Below, in pieces: positions 38,047 to 47,372 of a DNA stretch of 64,000 nt. Numbering within the stretch: position 1 is the first letter of the stretch; each line of letters starts with the position of its first letter. The position numbers were made by a program, and so were the translations under genes. Where the stretch lies: positions 612,607-676,606 of the forward strand of contig NZ_CABHWW010000026.1 of assembly GCF_902170305.1 (NCBI RefSeq). Direction: 5' to 3'. Origin of the DNA: Yersinia alsatica. GTDB taxonomy: Bacteria > Pseudomonadota > Gammaproteobacteria > Enterobacterales > Enterobacteriaceae. The notes under the pieces were generated by a model. It was not told where the DNA came from, made no database searches, and saw only the letters and a list, made by a program, of their open reading frames with translations.

Positions 38047-40101
38047 ATGACCAGACCGCCAAAGGCAGATAAACGCCCTTATCCAATAACAATACACGGT
38101 GATACTCGTACAGATGATTATTATTGGTTACGTGATGATGAGCGCACAGACGCTGATGTTCTGAACTATTTACAAGCTGAGAATGAGTTTACTGAGGCGG
38201 TTTTAAAACCGCAGCAGCCGCTACGCGAAACCCTCTATCAGGAGATGGTTTCCCGCATTCCGCCGCAGGAAGAGTCCGTTCCCTATACGCGCAATGGCTA
38301 CCGCTACCAAACACGTTTTGAGCCGGGCAATGAATATGCCATTTATGTGCGCCAGCCGGTTTGGGCTGATAGCAGTTGGGAAACACTGTTGGATGGTAAC
38401 CAGCGCGCGGCAGATAGCGAGTTTTATACCTTGGGTGGGCTGGATGTCAGCCCGGATAACCAACTGCTGGCGGTGGCTGAGGATTTCTTATCACGTCGTC
38501 AATATGATATTCGGGTTAAGCATTTACAAAGTGATACCTGGCACGAAGAAGTCATCAGTAATACGTCGGGTAATTTTGAGTGGGCGAATGATTCCAAAAC
38601 GCTGTATTACGTGCGTAAGCATGAAAAAACATTGTTGCCTTATCAGGTTTATCGCCATGTTGTGGGGACCGACCCTAAGTTAGACCAGCTGATTTATCAG
38701 GAAACTGACGATACCTTCTATGTTGGCTTGGAAAAGACCACTTCTGAGCGTTTTATTGTCATCCACCTGAGCAGCACTACAACGTCTGAAATTTTATTGC
38801 TGGATGCCGATCAACCCGAACCAGTACCGCAGATGTTTGCGCCTCGCCGTAAAGATCATGAATATGGTTTAGATCACTATAAGCAGCATTTTTATATTCG
38901 CTCAAATAAAGATGGCAAGAATTTCGGTCTGTACCAAATCGCCGAAGCAGGGCATGTGCAATCTGACTTTGCTGATGAATCGCAATGGATCTCATTAATT
39001 GCGCCAAGAACTGATGTGATGTTGGAAGGGTTCAGCCTATTCCGCGACTGGCTGGTGGTGGAGGAACGCAGTGAAGGGCTGACACATCTGCGACAAATTC
39101 ATTGGGTCACCCATGAAGAGAAATCCATTACTTTTGATGACCCGACTTATGTCACCTGGCTGGCGTATAACCCAGAGCCGGAAACTGAACTGCTACGCTA
39201 TGGCTACTCTTCCATGACCACGCCGAGTTCCATGTATGAACTGAATATGGACACCGGTGCTCGTCAGTTGCTTAAACAGCAAGAAGTGAAAAATTTCACC
39301 CCGGAAAAGTATCGCAGCGAGCGAATTTGGGTTACCGCATCAGATGGCGTCAAAGTCCCGGTCTCTCTGGTTTATCACCGCGAGCACTTTGTCTCAGGCC
39401 ATAATCCATTGTTGGTCTATGGTTACGGCTCCTATGGTAGCAGTATGGACCCGGCATTCAGCGGCAGTCGGTTAAGTCTATTGGATCGCGGTTTTGTCTT
39501 TGCACTGGCACATATTCGCGGCCGTGGTGAGTTGGGCCAGCAGTGGTATGAAGATGGCAAATTGCTTAATAAGTTAAATACCTTTAGCGACTTTATTGAT
39601 GTCACCAAAACCTTGGTTGCTGAAGGTTATGGTGATGCTGACCGCGTCTTCGCCATGGGCGGCAGTGCCGGAGGCTTGCTGATGGGGGCGATAATCAATC
39701 AGGCTCCTGAATTATATAAAGGTATTGTCGCGCAAGTGCCATTTGTTGATGTGGTCACCACCATGTTGGATGAATCTATCCCTCTGACCACTGGCGAATA
39801 TGACGAGTGGGGTAATCCGAACGATAAGACTTATTACGATTATATTAAGCAATATAGCCCATATGATCAGGTCAAAGCTCAAGACTACCCGCATATGCTG
39901 GTCACCACCGGTTTGCATGACTCCCAGGTGCAATATTGGGAGCCAGCGAAATGGGTCGCCAAACTGCGTGAATTGAAGACAGATGACCATCAGTTACTGC
40001 TTTATACTGATATGGATTCAGGGCATGGCGGAAAATCAGGGCGTTTTAAAGCTTATGAAGATATTGCCTTGGAATATGCATTCATACTGGCTTTGGCATA
40101 A
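38047..40101 (+). CDS. ptrB: oligopeptidase B
   Basis: 684 aa serine peptidase of the prolyl oligopeptidase family, cleaving short peptides after Lys/Arg in the cytoplasm. The N-terminal half is the beta-propeller; the C-terminal alpha/beta hydrolase has the nucleophile in [12 protein letters not shown] and the catalytic His in SGHGGKSGR. The acidic substrate residues of the family ([12 protein letters not shown]) are present. It converges on exoX. Confidence 0.95.
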   Translation: MTRPPKADKRPYPITIHGDTRTDDYYWLRDDERTDADVLNYLQAENEFTEAVLKPQQPLRETLYQEMVSRIPPQEESVPYTRNGYRYQTRFEPGNEYAIYVRQPVWADSSWETLLDGNQRAADSEFYTLGGLDVSPDNQLLAVAEDFLSRRQYDIRVKHLQSDTWHEEVISNTSGNFEWANDSKTLYYVRKHEKTLLPYQVYRHVVGTDPKLDQLIYQETDDTFYVGLEKTTSERFIVIHLSSTTTSEILLLDADQPEPVPQMFAPRRKDHEYGLDHYKQHFYIRSNKDGKNFGLYQIAEAGHVQSDFADESQWISLIAPRTDVMLEGFSLFRDWLVVEERSEGLTHLRQIHWVTHEEKSITFDDPTYVTWLAYNPEPETELLRYGYSSMTTPSSMYELNMDTGARQLLKQQEVKNFTPEKYRSERIWVTASDGVKVPVSLVYHREHFVSGHNPLLVYGYGSYGSSMDPAFSGSRLSLLDRGFVFALAHIRGRGELGQQWYEDGKLLNKLNTFSDFIDVTKTLVAEGYGDADRVFAMGGSAGGLLMGAIINQAPELYKGIVAQVPFVDVVTTMLDESIPLTTGEYDEWGNPNDKTYYDYIKQYSPYDQVKAQDYPHMLVTTGLHDSQVQYWEPAKWVAKLRELKTDDHQLLLYTDMDSGHGGKSGRFKAYEDIALEYAFILALA

Positions 40102-40115
40102 TCTCACATAGAACA

Positions 40116-40775
40116 TTACGCCAGGTAATGTGTCAGCGTATGGCGCATATCTGGCGTAAGGTCAGAGATTGACGCTAACATCCAGCGCAGATAGTCCGGA
40201 TCTTCTCGGGCTATCTGTTCAATACTCTTCCCGCGATACTTCCCAAATTTAAAGGTCTGCAATAACAGCGGTTGCTGGGTTAGCTCCACCATTTGCTCGG
40301 CATTCCACCCAGAGTCTTGCATGATACGCTGTAACAGCGCGGCGGTGACATAACAGTCATATAAAGCGCGGTGTGGGTAGAGGTTATCCGGTACTGAAAC
40401 ATTCAGGCGCAAAGCGTAACGCAGATATTGATTGCTGTGCTTAATATCAGGATAAAGCATCCGTGCCAGCTTAAGAGTACAAATCCATTGGCCGCCCATC
40501 TCGGGTAACACGCCACGATCGAAGGGGGCATTATGGGCAACATAGTAAGGGCTGCCTTGATACTTCCTCACCGCCACAGCAATCCGTGGTTTGCCCTCCA
40601 CCATATCCTCAGTGATATGGTGAATGACCATAGCATCAATACTGATTGGCCTATCAGGGCTGACCAGGTCACTCATAGGGTTGCTCAATACCCCATCAAC
40701 CACATCAACAGATGCAATTTCGACGATGCCGCCCTCTAAGCCGCAGGTCTCAGTATCAATGACACGAAAGTACAT
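40116..40775 (-). CDS. exoX: exodeoxyribonuclease X
   Basis: 219 aa DEDDh 3'-5' exonuclease: motif I RVIDTETCGLEGG, motif II HNAPFDRGVL, motif III HRALYDCYVT. It acts in mismatch repair and UV tolerance. Its stop lies 14 bp from the ptrB stop, same arrangement as in E. coli. Confidence 0.95.
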   Translation of the reverse strand: MYFRVIDTETCGLEGGIVEIASVDVVDGVLSNPMSDLVSPDRPISIDAMVIHHITEDMVEGKPRIAVAVRKYQGSPYYVAHNAPFDRGVLPEMGGQWICTLKLARMLYPDIKHSNQYLRYALRLNVSVPDNLYPHRALYDCYVTAALLQRIMQDSGWNAEQMVELTQQPLLLQTFKFGKYRGKSIEQIAREDPDYLRWMLASISDLTPDMRHTLTHYLA

Positions 40776-40812
40776 GCTTACCTCCTGTAATCCTTAAATA
40801 TTAGCAACAAAA

Positions 40813-40834
40813 AACCCGCCTATCGTGGCGGGTT
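40813..40834 (-). terminator. terminator of small basic gene
   Basis: aacccgcc/ggcgggtt stem with T6 on the minus strand, 23 bp past the stop of the 37-aa gene. Confidence 0.85.
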
Positions 40835-40856
40835 GACTAACGAGACGAAAAATCCG

Positions 40857-40970
40857 TTATTCTGCGCTAGTGGAAGATGATTTCTTAGCGCGTTTCTCAG
40901 CTTTTTTCTCAGCTGGCGTTTTTAGTGGCTTTTTCTTCGCGTTCTTTTTGCTGTCCATTCCCTTACTCAT
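40857..40970 (-). CDS. small lysine-rich protein (37 aa)
   Basis: From ATG 40970 (AGAGG upstream) the product has 37 residues, of which over a third are Lys or Arg (KKNAKKKPLKTPAEKKAEK). No hydrophobic segment. It may bind RNA or ribosomes, as such basic peptides often do, but this is inference. A strong terminator directly downstream supports a real gene. An in-frame ATG at 41042 is less likely. Family not recognised with certainty. Confidence 0.65.
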   Translation of the reverse strand: MSKGMDSKKNAKKKPLKTPAEKKAEKRAKKSSSTSAE

Positions 40971-41266
40971 GGCTTGCCTCTCTTTACCTTCGGTTAGGTT
41001 GGTACGCACTCCTATTAACCACCTTATGAGCGCGAGTTGCAAGGGAAGAAAGCATCACTATGATTAATGTATTGTTTAGCAAGAGTATTATTAAACCTTA
41101 ATCTCTCTTATTAGTGTTTAATACTTGTTATTTTGTGATGCTACTTCTAAAAACTCATTGAGATATGGTGCAATTATCGCCAGTTGATGGAATTAATTGA
41201 CTGATTGGCGTAAATGTCATGTTTTATCGTTGACCCTGCGTGCTGTATAGGCTTTGATAACTTTAA

Positions 41267-42247
<981 letters not shown>

Positions 42248-42263
42248 CACTTCATCTGATTAA

Positions 42264-42297
42264 CTCCCGCAGAGCCAGCTTTGCGGGAGCATTTTGT
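42264..42297 (+). terminator. terminator of pip
   Basis: ctcccgca/tgcgggag stem followed by attttg, between pip and holE. Confidence 0.8.
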
Positions 42298-42300
42298 TCA

Positions 42301-42531
42301 TCACTTCATCTTCGGCTCATACGGCAAGCGAGAGAATTTATTCGATTCGCTACGGTAATGCGCCAAACGCTGCAAAAAGTAGTCGCGCAGCTCGTCTGGT
42401 TGCTCCCTTGCCACCATTTCAGGGATCACCGGCATATTGTAGCGCTCTTTAAATGCGACCCCTGAAGCGGCCAGATCAACGTTCATTTTTGCTGTTTCTT
42501 CGTCAGAAAGCTCTGCCAAATTATATCCCAT
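42301..42531 (-). CDS. holE: DNA polymerase III theta subunit
   Basis: 76 aa from ATG 42531 with a perfect AAGGAG upstream; same length as E. coli HolE. The core [20 protein letters not shown] ([19 protein letters not shown]) and the C-terminal [10 protein letters not shown] are family hallmarks. Theta binds and stabilises the epsilon proofreading subunit. Confidence 0.95.
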   Translation of the reverse strand: MGYNLAELSDEETAKMNVDLAASGVAFKERYNMPVIPEMVAREQPDELRDYFLQRLAHYRSESNKFSRLPYEPKMK

Positions 42532-42726
42532 TCTTTTCTCCTTCTTGGCTGGTGGGAGGTTATGGCGCAAAAGGTAATGCAGACGGTCGTGATTGGCAAG
42601 TGGCGAGGATTATCAAGCATGTCTATTTCTAAACTTTCAGCCGGAAATTATATTCACCTTCAGGCGAAAGACTTATTTTCATTTAATTAATCCTCAAATA
42701 GGAATCATTCTTTTTAGTATTTGCAC

Positions 42727-42745
42727 GGTAATGATAATGATTACT
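42727..42745 (+). promoter_or_regulatory. candidate Fur box upstream of ftnA
   Basis: GGTAATGATAATGATTACT matches the Fur consensus at 15 of 19 positions, 181 bp before ftnA. In E. coli Fur with iron activates ftnA from upstream sites by displacing H-NS; the AT-rich surroundings would fit. Confidence 0.6.
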
Positions 42746-42925
42746 ATAATAATTAAACAAACCCAGCTAGATTTATTTTTTTTGTTTAAAATCATTGTGT
42801 TAATTGATTGTCTTATTTTTATAAAGTATTAATGTGAATAGGGTGTTCTTATTTTGTTTTTAACTTGGCATAATACGCCAAGTTAATCGTTGCTTACCTG
42901 CATTATAAATATTAGGGAATCATTT

Positions 42926-43435
42926 ATGTTGAAGACAGAAATGGCACAAAAGCTCAATGAGCAGCTGAATCTAGAATTTTACTCTGCCAATCTTTATTTG
43001 CAGATGAGTGCCTGGTGCAGCGATAAAGGGTTTGAAGGTGCGGCGGCATTTTTAAAAGAGCATTCTCAGGAAGAGATGCAACATATGCAACGTTTGTTTG
43101 AATACCTCAGCGGCACGGGTTCTATGCCGGTGTTGGGTACCATCACTGCGCCGCCAATCGATTTTGCGTCATTGGCGGATGTATTCAAATTGACTTATGA
43201 GCATGAGCAACTGATCACGACTCAAATCAACGAGCTTGCCCATGTAGCAATGACCACTCACGACTACTCGACATTCAATTTCCTGCAATGGTATGTGGCT
43301 GAACAGCATGAAGAAGAAAAACTGTTCAAATCTATTCTGGATAAATTGGCACTGGTGGGTAATAGCGGTAACTCATTGTTCTTTGTTGATAAAGATTTGA
43401 AAACAATGGCGGCTCAGAGCCACATTCAGGCTTAA
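42926..43435 (+). CDS. ftnA: bacterial ferritin FtnA
   Basis: 169 aa from ATG 42926 (AGGGA upstream). Ferroxidase residues are visible: E in [11 protein letters not shown]-x-x-H in EEMQHMQ, E in LTYEHEQ, and EQHEEEK in helix D. It forms the 24-subunit iron-storage shell. An in-frame ATG at 42890 is less likely. Confidence 0.95.
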   Translation: MLKTEMAQKLNEQLNLEFYSANLYLQMSAWCSDKGFEGAAAFLKEHSQEEMQHMQRLFEYLSGTGSMPVLGTITAPPIDFASLADVFKLTYEHEQLITTQINELAHVAMTTHDYSTFNFLQWYVAEQHEEEKLFKSILDKLALVGNSGNSLFFVDKDLKTMAAQSHIQA

Positions 43436-43465
43436 TACTTGGCTTGATTAGCACTGACAGACTAT

Positions 43466-43514
43466 TTGCCGCAGTTTCTGATTCCCACTGGTGGAACTCG
43501 GAGCTGCGGTTTTC
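43466..43514 (+). terminator. terminator of ftnA
   Basis: ccgcag/ctgcgg outer stem (43469-43474, 43504-43509) with internal pairing, followed by TTTTC. Confidence 0.7.
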
Positions 43515-43590
43515 GTTGTAACCGCATGATATTTATCCGCACTCCTTCCTCTCATTTTATTGTTTCGTGCTAATAACGAGTTGTTTAGCT

Positions 43591-43755
43591 ATGGTTTCTC
43601 GACTTGCCATATTCAAATCGTTATCATTTGCAATAACAACAAAAGCTCGTGAGCTTAATAGCTGTTCGACAATTGGTGATATTTCAATCGCCATTCAGAA
43701 TTTGGCGTTTTATTTTGTGTCCTACCTCACAGGTAGTGCAATTCACTGGAAGTGA
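43591..43755 (+). pseudogene. possible decayed LysR-type HTH fragment
   Basis: A 54-codon open stretch reads LAIFKSLSFAITTKARELN then STIGDISIAIQNLAFYF. This loosely follows the winged HTH start of LysR regulators (SF-A...ARELN-S-ST---I--L). There is no matching downstream domain. It may be a remnant or chance; low confidence. Confidence 0.25.
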
Positions 43756-43830
43756 TAGGGGTTCACGCTGCCAATATAGGATATGGTTGGTAGCAGATTG
43801 ATTATTCTCCCCCATCGATTAAGGGACATT

Positions 43831-44217
43831 ATGTTTATTCGTAAAGTACGTTCTTCTTGCCGCATGCTGTCGGCGCTTATTGTGTTGTTTGTTGGATTAT
43901 CCAGCCAGCAAGCGCTGGCCCACGCACATTTAAAAATTGAGTCACCTGCCGCCGATACCACCATAGGTTCAGCGCCGGAAGCCCTGACATTGGGGTTCTC
44001 TGAAGGAATTGAGCTGAATTTCAGTGGTGTGAAAGTGACTGGCCCGGATAATGATGTGGTAAAAACCGGTGAGCTAAAATTAGACCCAGTCAATAATACG
44101 CAATTGATTTTACCAATTGATGATGCGTTAAAAGCAGGAAAATATAACGTTTCATGGCATGTCGTCTCTGTTGATGGCCATAAAACTAAAGGCACATACA
44201 GCTTCACAGTGAAATAA
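43831..44217 (+). CDS. yobA: periplasmic copper-binding protein CopC (YobA)
   Basis: 128 aa from ATG 43831 (AGGG upstream). A signal peptide ends at QQALA, so the mature chain begins with His (HAHLKIESPA), the Cu(II)-binding N-terminus of CopC; the second part of the site is the SVDGH block near residue 114. It is translationally close to copD (1-bp gap). It probably delivers copper to CopD. Confidence 0.92.
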   Translation: MFIRKVRSSCRMLSALIVLFVGLSSQQALAHAHLKIESPAADTTIGSAPEALTLGFSEGIELNFSGVKVTGPDNDVVKTGELKLDPVNNTQLILPIDDALKAGKYNVSWHVVSVDGHKTKGTYSFTVK

Positions 44218-44218
44218 T

Positions 44219-45103
44219 ATGTCTCTGGCGACTCTATTCGTTCTGTGTCGCTTTCTGCACTTTTTGGCGGTGATGTTGATGTTTGGCATCAGTATTTTCA
44301 CCGCCTTATTAGCACCAGACCGTTTTTCTTCGATACTCAAACCGCGTTTATCGCCTCTGCTTATCTTCAGTACCTTTCTGGGGCTAGCTTCTGCTGTCGG
44401 ACTTTTGGCGATTCAAGCCGGTATGATGGGGGATGGCTGGGCCGATACCTACCGACTGAGTGTTTGGTGGGCAGTATTTGGCACCCGCTTTGGTCAGATA
44501 TGGCAATGGCATCTTGGCCTATCCATCTTGAGCATGTGGATCGTATTGCTGGGTTCAACCCGTATTTATTACCGGTTAATGGCCGGGTGTTCCACTGTAT
44601 TACTGGCAAGTCTGGCTTTTACCGGGCATGCGGCGATGCACGATGGTGCCTTGGGATGGATTCATCAAATCAATCAAGTGATACATTTACTCAGCGCGGG
44701 TTATTGGCTGGGATGTCTGCCACCACTCTTAATTTGTCTTGCTTATACCCGCCATAGTGATGTGAAACGCGAAGCTATCACGACATTGATTCGCTTTTCC
44801 AGTTGGGGGCATTTAGCGGTAACCTTGGTTTTAGTGACCGGTATTATTAACAGCATTATTATACTGCGGGAGACCTCTTTAACATTAACATCCACCTATC
44901 AGATGTTATTGCTCTGCAAAGTAATATTGGTGTTATTCATGATTGTTGTCGCACTGATTAACCGCTATTGGATTGTCCCAATGCTGCGAAGGTTGCCGGT
45001 GAAAGGCCACTATTGGCTGGTGGTTAACAGCTGCGTCGAGATAATCCTTGGTGCAGGGGTACTGCTGTTGGTCAGTATTTTTGCCACGATGGCACCGGTA
45101 TAG
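44219..45103 (+). CDS. yebZ: copper transport membrane protein CopD (YebZ)
   Basis: 294 aa, eight hydrophobic helices, CopD family. Conserved histidines lie in RFLHFLAVMLMFG, GHAAMHDGALGWIHQINQVIHLL and WGHLAVT, probable copper ligands in the membrane. It starts one base after yobA, so it is co-translated, and yebY follows. Confidence 0.9.
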   Translation: MSLATLFVLCRFLHFLAVMLMFGISIFTALLAPDRFSSILKPRLSPLLIFSTFLGLASAVGLLAIQAGMMGDGWADTYRLSVWWAVFGTRFGQIWQWHLGLSILSMWIVLLGSTRIYYRLMAGCSTVLLASLAFTGHAAMHDGALGWIHQINQVIHLLSAGYWLGCLPPLLICLAYTRHSDVKREAITTLIRFSSWGHLAVTLVLVTGIINSIIILRETSLTLTSTYQMLLLCKVILVLFMIVVALINRYWIVPMLRRLPVKGHYWLVVNSCVEIILGAGVLLLVSIFATMAPV

Positions 45104-45198
45104 GGCGGGATAGATCTAACAAACAGCGCCAGCAAGCTTGCATCCACGCCTCACTATGAGAGAAAATCTAAATAATCAGTTAATTAAGGGTAATTAAG

Positions 45199-45540
45199 AT
45201 GAAGGGTTTTGTGCTGACGTTGTCGTTACTCATGTTATCCGCTAACGCTATTGCTGCCGGAAAGATTATCACGGTCAGCAAGTTTGAGTTTGGCAAACAA
45301 TGGGCATTTAATCGCGAAGAAGTGATGCTGGAATGCCGCTCCGGTAATGCCTTATTTGTGATAAATCCAAGCACACTAGCGCAGTATCCGCTAAATGATA
45401 TTGCGACTGAACAGATGAAGTCGGGTCATGTTCTGGCAAAACCATTAGATATTCTGCTGTTGGATGACAGCCAAAAACCGGGTCAAAAGATGAGTCTGGA
45501 GCCTTTCCAGCAACGCGCCATGACATTGTGTCAAAAGTAA
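45199..45540 (+). CDS. yebY: YebY-family periplasmic protein
   Basis: 113 aa with a signal peptide (cleavage near AIAAG, about residue 20) and two Cys (LECRSG and TLCQK) that may form a disulfide. It follows yobA-yebZ as in E. coli and is thought to belong to copper handling. AAGGGTAATTAAG precedes the start. Confidence 0.88.
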   Translation: MKGFVLTLSLLMLSANAIAAGKIITVSKFEFGKQWAFNREEVMLECRSGNALFVINPSTLAQYPLNDIATEQMKSGHVLAKPLDILLLDDSQKPGQKMSLEPFQQRAMTLCQK

Positions 45541-45708
45541 ACCCGAGCACAGAGCCGGGGTATTTAGCGGTATTAGCCTATGTTTAACAGATAATTATCT
45601 TCTTCGGCATAAGCACTAACTTTCCCTCACTCAAATTAGTTTATAGCCGTTATTAATTACTTCTGCTGCTAAGTTGGCGAAACACATGTACTCGACTACG
45701 CTTAAGGA

Positions 45709-45812
45709 GTACGGCTGAATAAGCCTACGTTAATGCCAACTTTTAGCGCACGGCTCTCTCCCAAGAGCCATTTCCCTAGACCGAATATAGGAATCGTATT
45801 CGGTCTTTTTTT
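45709..45812 (+). ncRNA. sdsR: small RNA SdsR (RyeB)
   Basis: The block taatgccaacttttagcgca, the hairpin ggctct-ctccca-agagcc, tttccct and the final hairpin agaccgaata/tattcggtct with T7 follow the E. coli SdsR sequence almost base for base from the middle to the 3' end. A sigma-S type -10 (CTACGCTTA, 45696-45704) lies just upstream. SdsR is a stationary-phase, Hfq-bound regulator; position after yebY is as in E. coli. The antisense RNA SraC (RyeA) is expected on the other strand. Confidence 0.92.
45778..45812. other. probable prophage attachment site at the sdsR terminator
   Basis: The chromosome-like sequence ends with the sdsR terminator and prophage-type sequence with int begins right after, so the attachment core should overlap this 3' end. 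The other end is outside the window, so the repeat cannot be checked here. The ryeA/ryeB locus is a described insertion hot spot in Salmonella. Confidence 0.6.
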
Positions 45813-45847
45813 AATGCTTTGATTTATATGGTTTTATTTTTCAACAA

Positions 45848-45876
45848 ACGAAAATAAACGAAATATCCACGAAATC
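45848..45876. repeat. three phased ACGAAA repeats next to int
   Basis: ACGAAA occurs at 45848, 45858 and 45869, spaced 10 and 11 bp, between the att region and the int stop. Helical phasing suggests binding sites for Int arm domain or Xis. Confidence 0.45.
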
Positions 45877-45887
45877 CTATATCCGGC

Positions 45888-46994
45888 CTAAATTTCTACC
45901 CACTCATTTTTACGTGAATCAAGGTATACATTCGTCATTTTCATCGACTTGTGGCCGAGTAATTTCTGAGCAAATTCTTTACTGTATTCTGCCTCATAGA
46001 GCCGTGAGGCCAGGCTGCGAATTTCATGAAAGCTGGGAGGGGATATTTCATAAACTAGATCGGTAGCCTTCAATGCTTTAACAAATGCTTTAGTGAGTGA
46101 GTCGGCATTTAATGCGCCGGGTTCGCGACCAGATTTTTTACTGGCAGAACTAATAAGATATTCACTCTTACTATTATTTAGACACTGCTCAATAACCTCA
46201 CCAACAGTGGTATTCATTATTTCCAGTCGTAGTGAGAGTGAGATAGCAATTTGATTACCGGTCTTACCTTGTATTACCCACAGTTTTCCATCATGCACAT
46301 CACCTCTTTTTAATTGTCGGATATCATCCCGGCGCTGCCCGGTCATTAATGCCAGAGCCATGCTGAGTGATACCCATTTGGGTTGCTGCAATGCTGCTAA
46401 TTGAATCTTACGAAAAGCATCATAGTCGAGCCGTTCCCGCTTAACTTTTGGTGATGGGGTACGCGTAGCCTCCACAGGGTTACTGCTAATTAATCCATCA
46501 GCGATGGCCTCTCTAAACACATCGGATAAGACAGACCGTAAATTAACCGCCATTGAACTCTTACCCTCATCGACATAGGCATTAATAAAATCCGCAATAT
46601 GCTTTGTGGTAATGGCATCAATCTGCATTTTGCCAAATTTCTGATTGATGTAACCAATCTGAAGTATCCGCATTTTCATTGTATTTTCAGCTAACTCCCG
46701 GCGGTATAGTAACTTGGTATAATGTTTCAGCCAGGTAGATACTGAATTCACATTGAGATCTATAGAGGTAGGGGCTGGAGCCTGAAGCCGCTCCAGCAAA
46801 GCAACAGGCTGAAAATTTGATTCAATATAATTATTCGCTTGAATTGCTTGAGAGATAGCATCTCTACGGGCGATTTGCCCCAAAGGGATCTCTTTTCCTG
46901 TGAGTGGATTTCGCCAATAATAAGATTTGTAATATCGCCGATATGTCAGATTTTTTGGCAAATTGGCATCATATCTTTTTGGCCGCTTTGCCAT
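45888..46994 (-). CDS. int: prophage tyrosine recombinase (integrase)
   Basis: 368 aa lambda-type integrase. The N-terminal arm-binding part (about 1-60) is followed by a core-binding domain and a catalytic domain with R221 (TGQRRDDI), H323-x-x-R326 (FHEIRS), H348 (LLGHKS) and nucleophile Y357 (NVYLDSR). All catalytic residues are intact. Overlaps xis by 26 bp, as in lambda. It should integrate the prophage at sdsR. Confidence 0.95.
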   Translation of the reverse strand: MAKRPKRYDANLPKNLTYRRYYKSYYWRNPLTGKEIPLGQIARRDAISQAIQANNYIESNFQPVALLERLQAPAPTSIDLNVNSVSTWLKHYTKLLYRRELAENTMKMRILQIGYINQKFGKMQIDAITTKHIADFINAYVDEGKSSMAVNLRSVLSDVFREAIADGLISSNPVEATRTPSPKVKRERLDYDAFRKIQLAALQQPKWVSLSMALALMTGQRRDDIRQLKRGDVHDGKLWVIQGKTGNQIAISLSLRLEIMNTTVGEVIEQCLNNSKSEYLISSASKKSGREPGALNADSLTKAFVKALKATDLVYEISPPSFHEIRSLASRLYEAEYSKEFAQKLLGHKSMKMTNVYLDSRKNEWVEI

Positions 46995-47238
46995 GAATTA
47001 TCCTCTCTATCAGTGATGAACTTGTGCTGGATGATGTCTTAAGTATTTCTTTAGCCAGTCGGTAGCTTTTGGGTTGAATATAAATAGCTCCCGGCCTCAC
47101 TCGATATTCACGCCCATGCTTTTCAGGGGCAGGGTAAATATTGCCACCTCGCGCCCAGCGTTGGAGTGTCTGGGGTGTTGGTTGCTTACTGCGGTAGGTT
47201 TCTTCCGCCCACTCTTCTAGTGTCAGTAGTTTGGTCAT
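46969..47238 (-). CDS. xis: phage excisionase (Xis-like)
   Basis: 89 aa with the winged-helix Xis pattern: LTLEEWAEETY at the start, RWARGGNIYPAPEKHGREY (the HTH and wing), and a basic C-terminus. It directs int toward excision. It starts with a variant of the prophage's shared leader (GAGGAAAGACCAATG). Confidence 0.85.
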   Translation of the reverse strand: MTKLLTLEEWAEETYRSKQPTPQTLQRWARGGNIYPAPEKHGREYRVRPGAIYIQPKSYRLAKEILKTSSSTSSSLIERIIHGKAAKKI

Positions 47239-47372
47239 TGGTCTTTCCTCAGTAGAAAAGGGCGCAGCAATGCCACGCCCTTAGTTTTGGTCGTTTGGTC
47301 TTTGGTAGGAAGGGGCTATGTTTTTAAGTGGCTATGGTCTATATCGTCAACGACGATAATCTTTATTGCTAT

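Noticed and set aside
42593..42832. 79-codon plus-strand ORF rich in Ile, Leu and Phe upstream of ftnA
   Set aside because: AT-rich stretch with no ribosome site; it covers the Fur-like site and promoter region of ftnA and looks like a chance frame.
45541..45565. Hairpin considered as a yebY terminator
   Set aside because: Stem has mismatches and no T-tract; too weak to list.
45640..45830. Antisense RNA SraC (RyeA) opposite sdsR
   Set aside because: Expected from E. coli, but I could not place its promoter or terminator on the minus strand, so it is not given as a feature.
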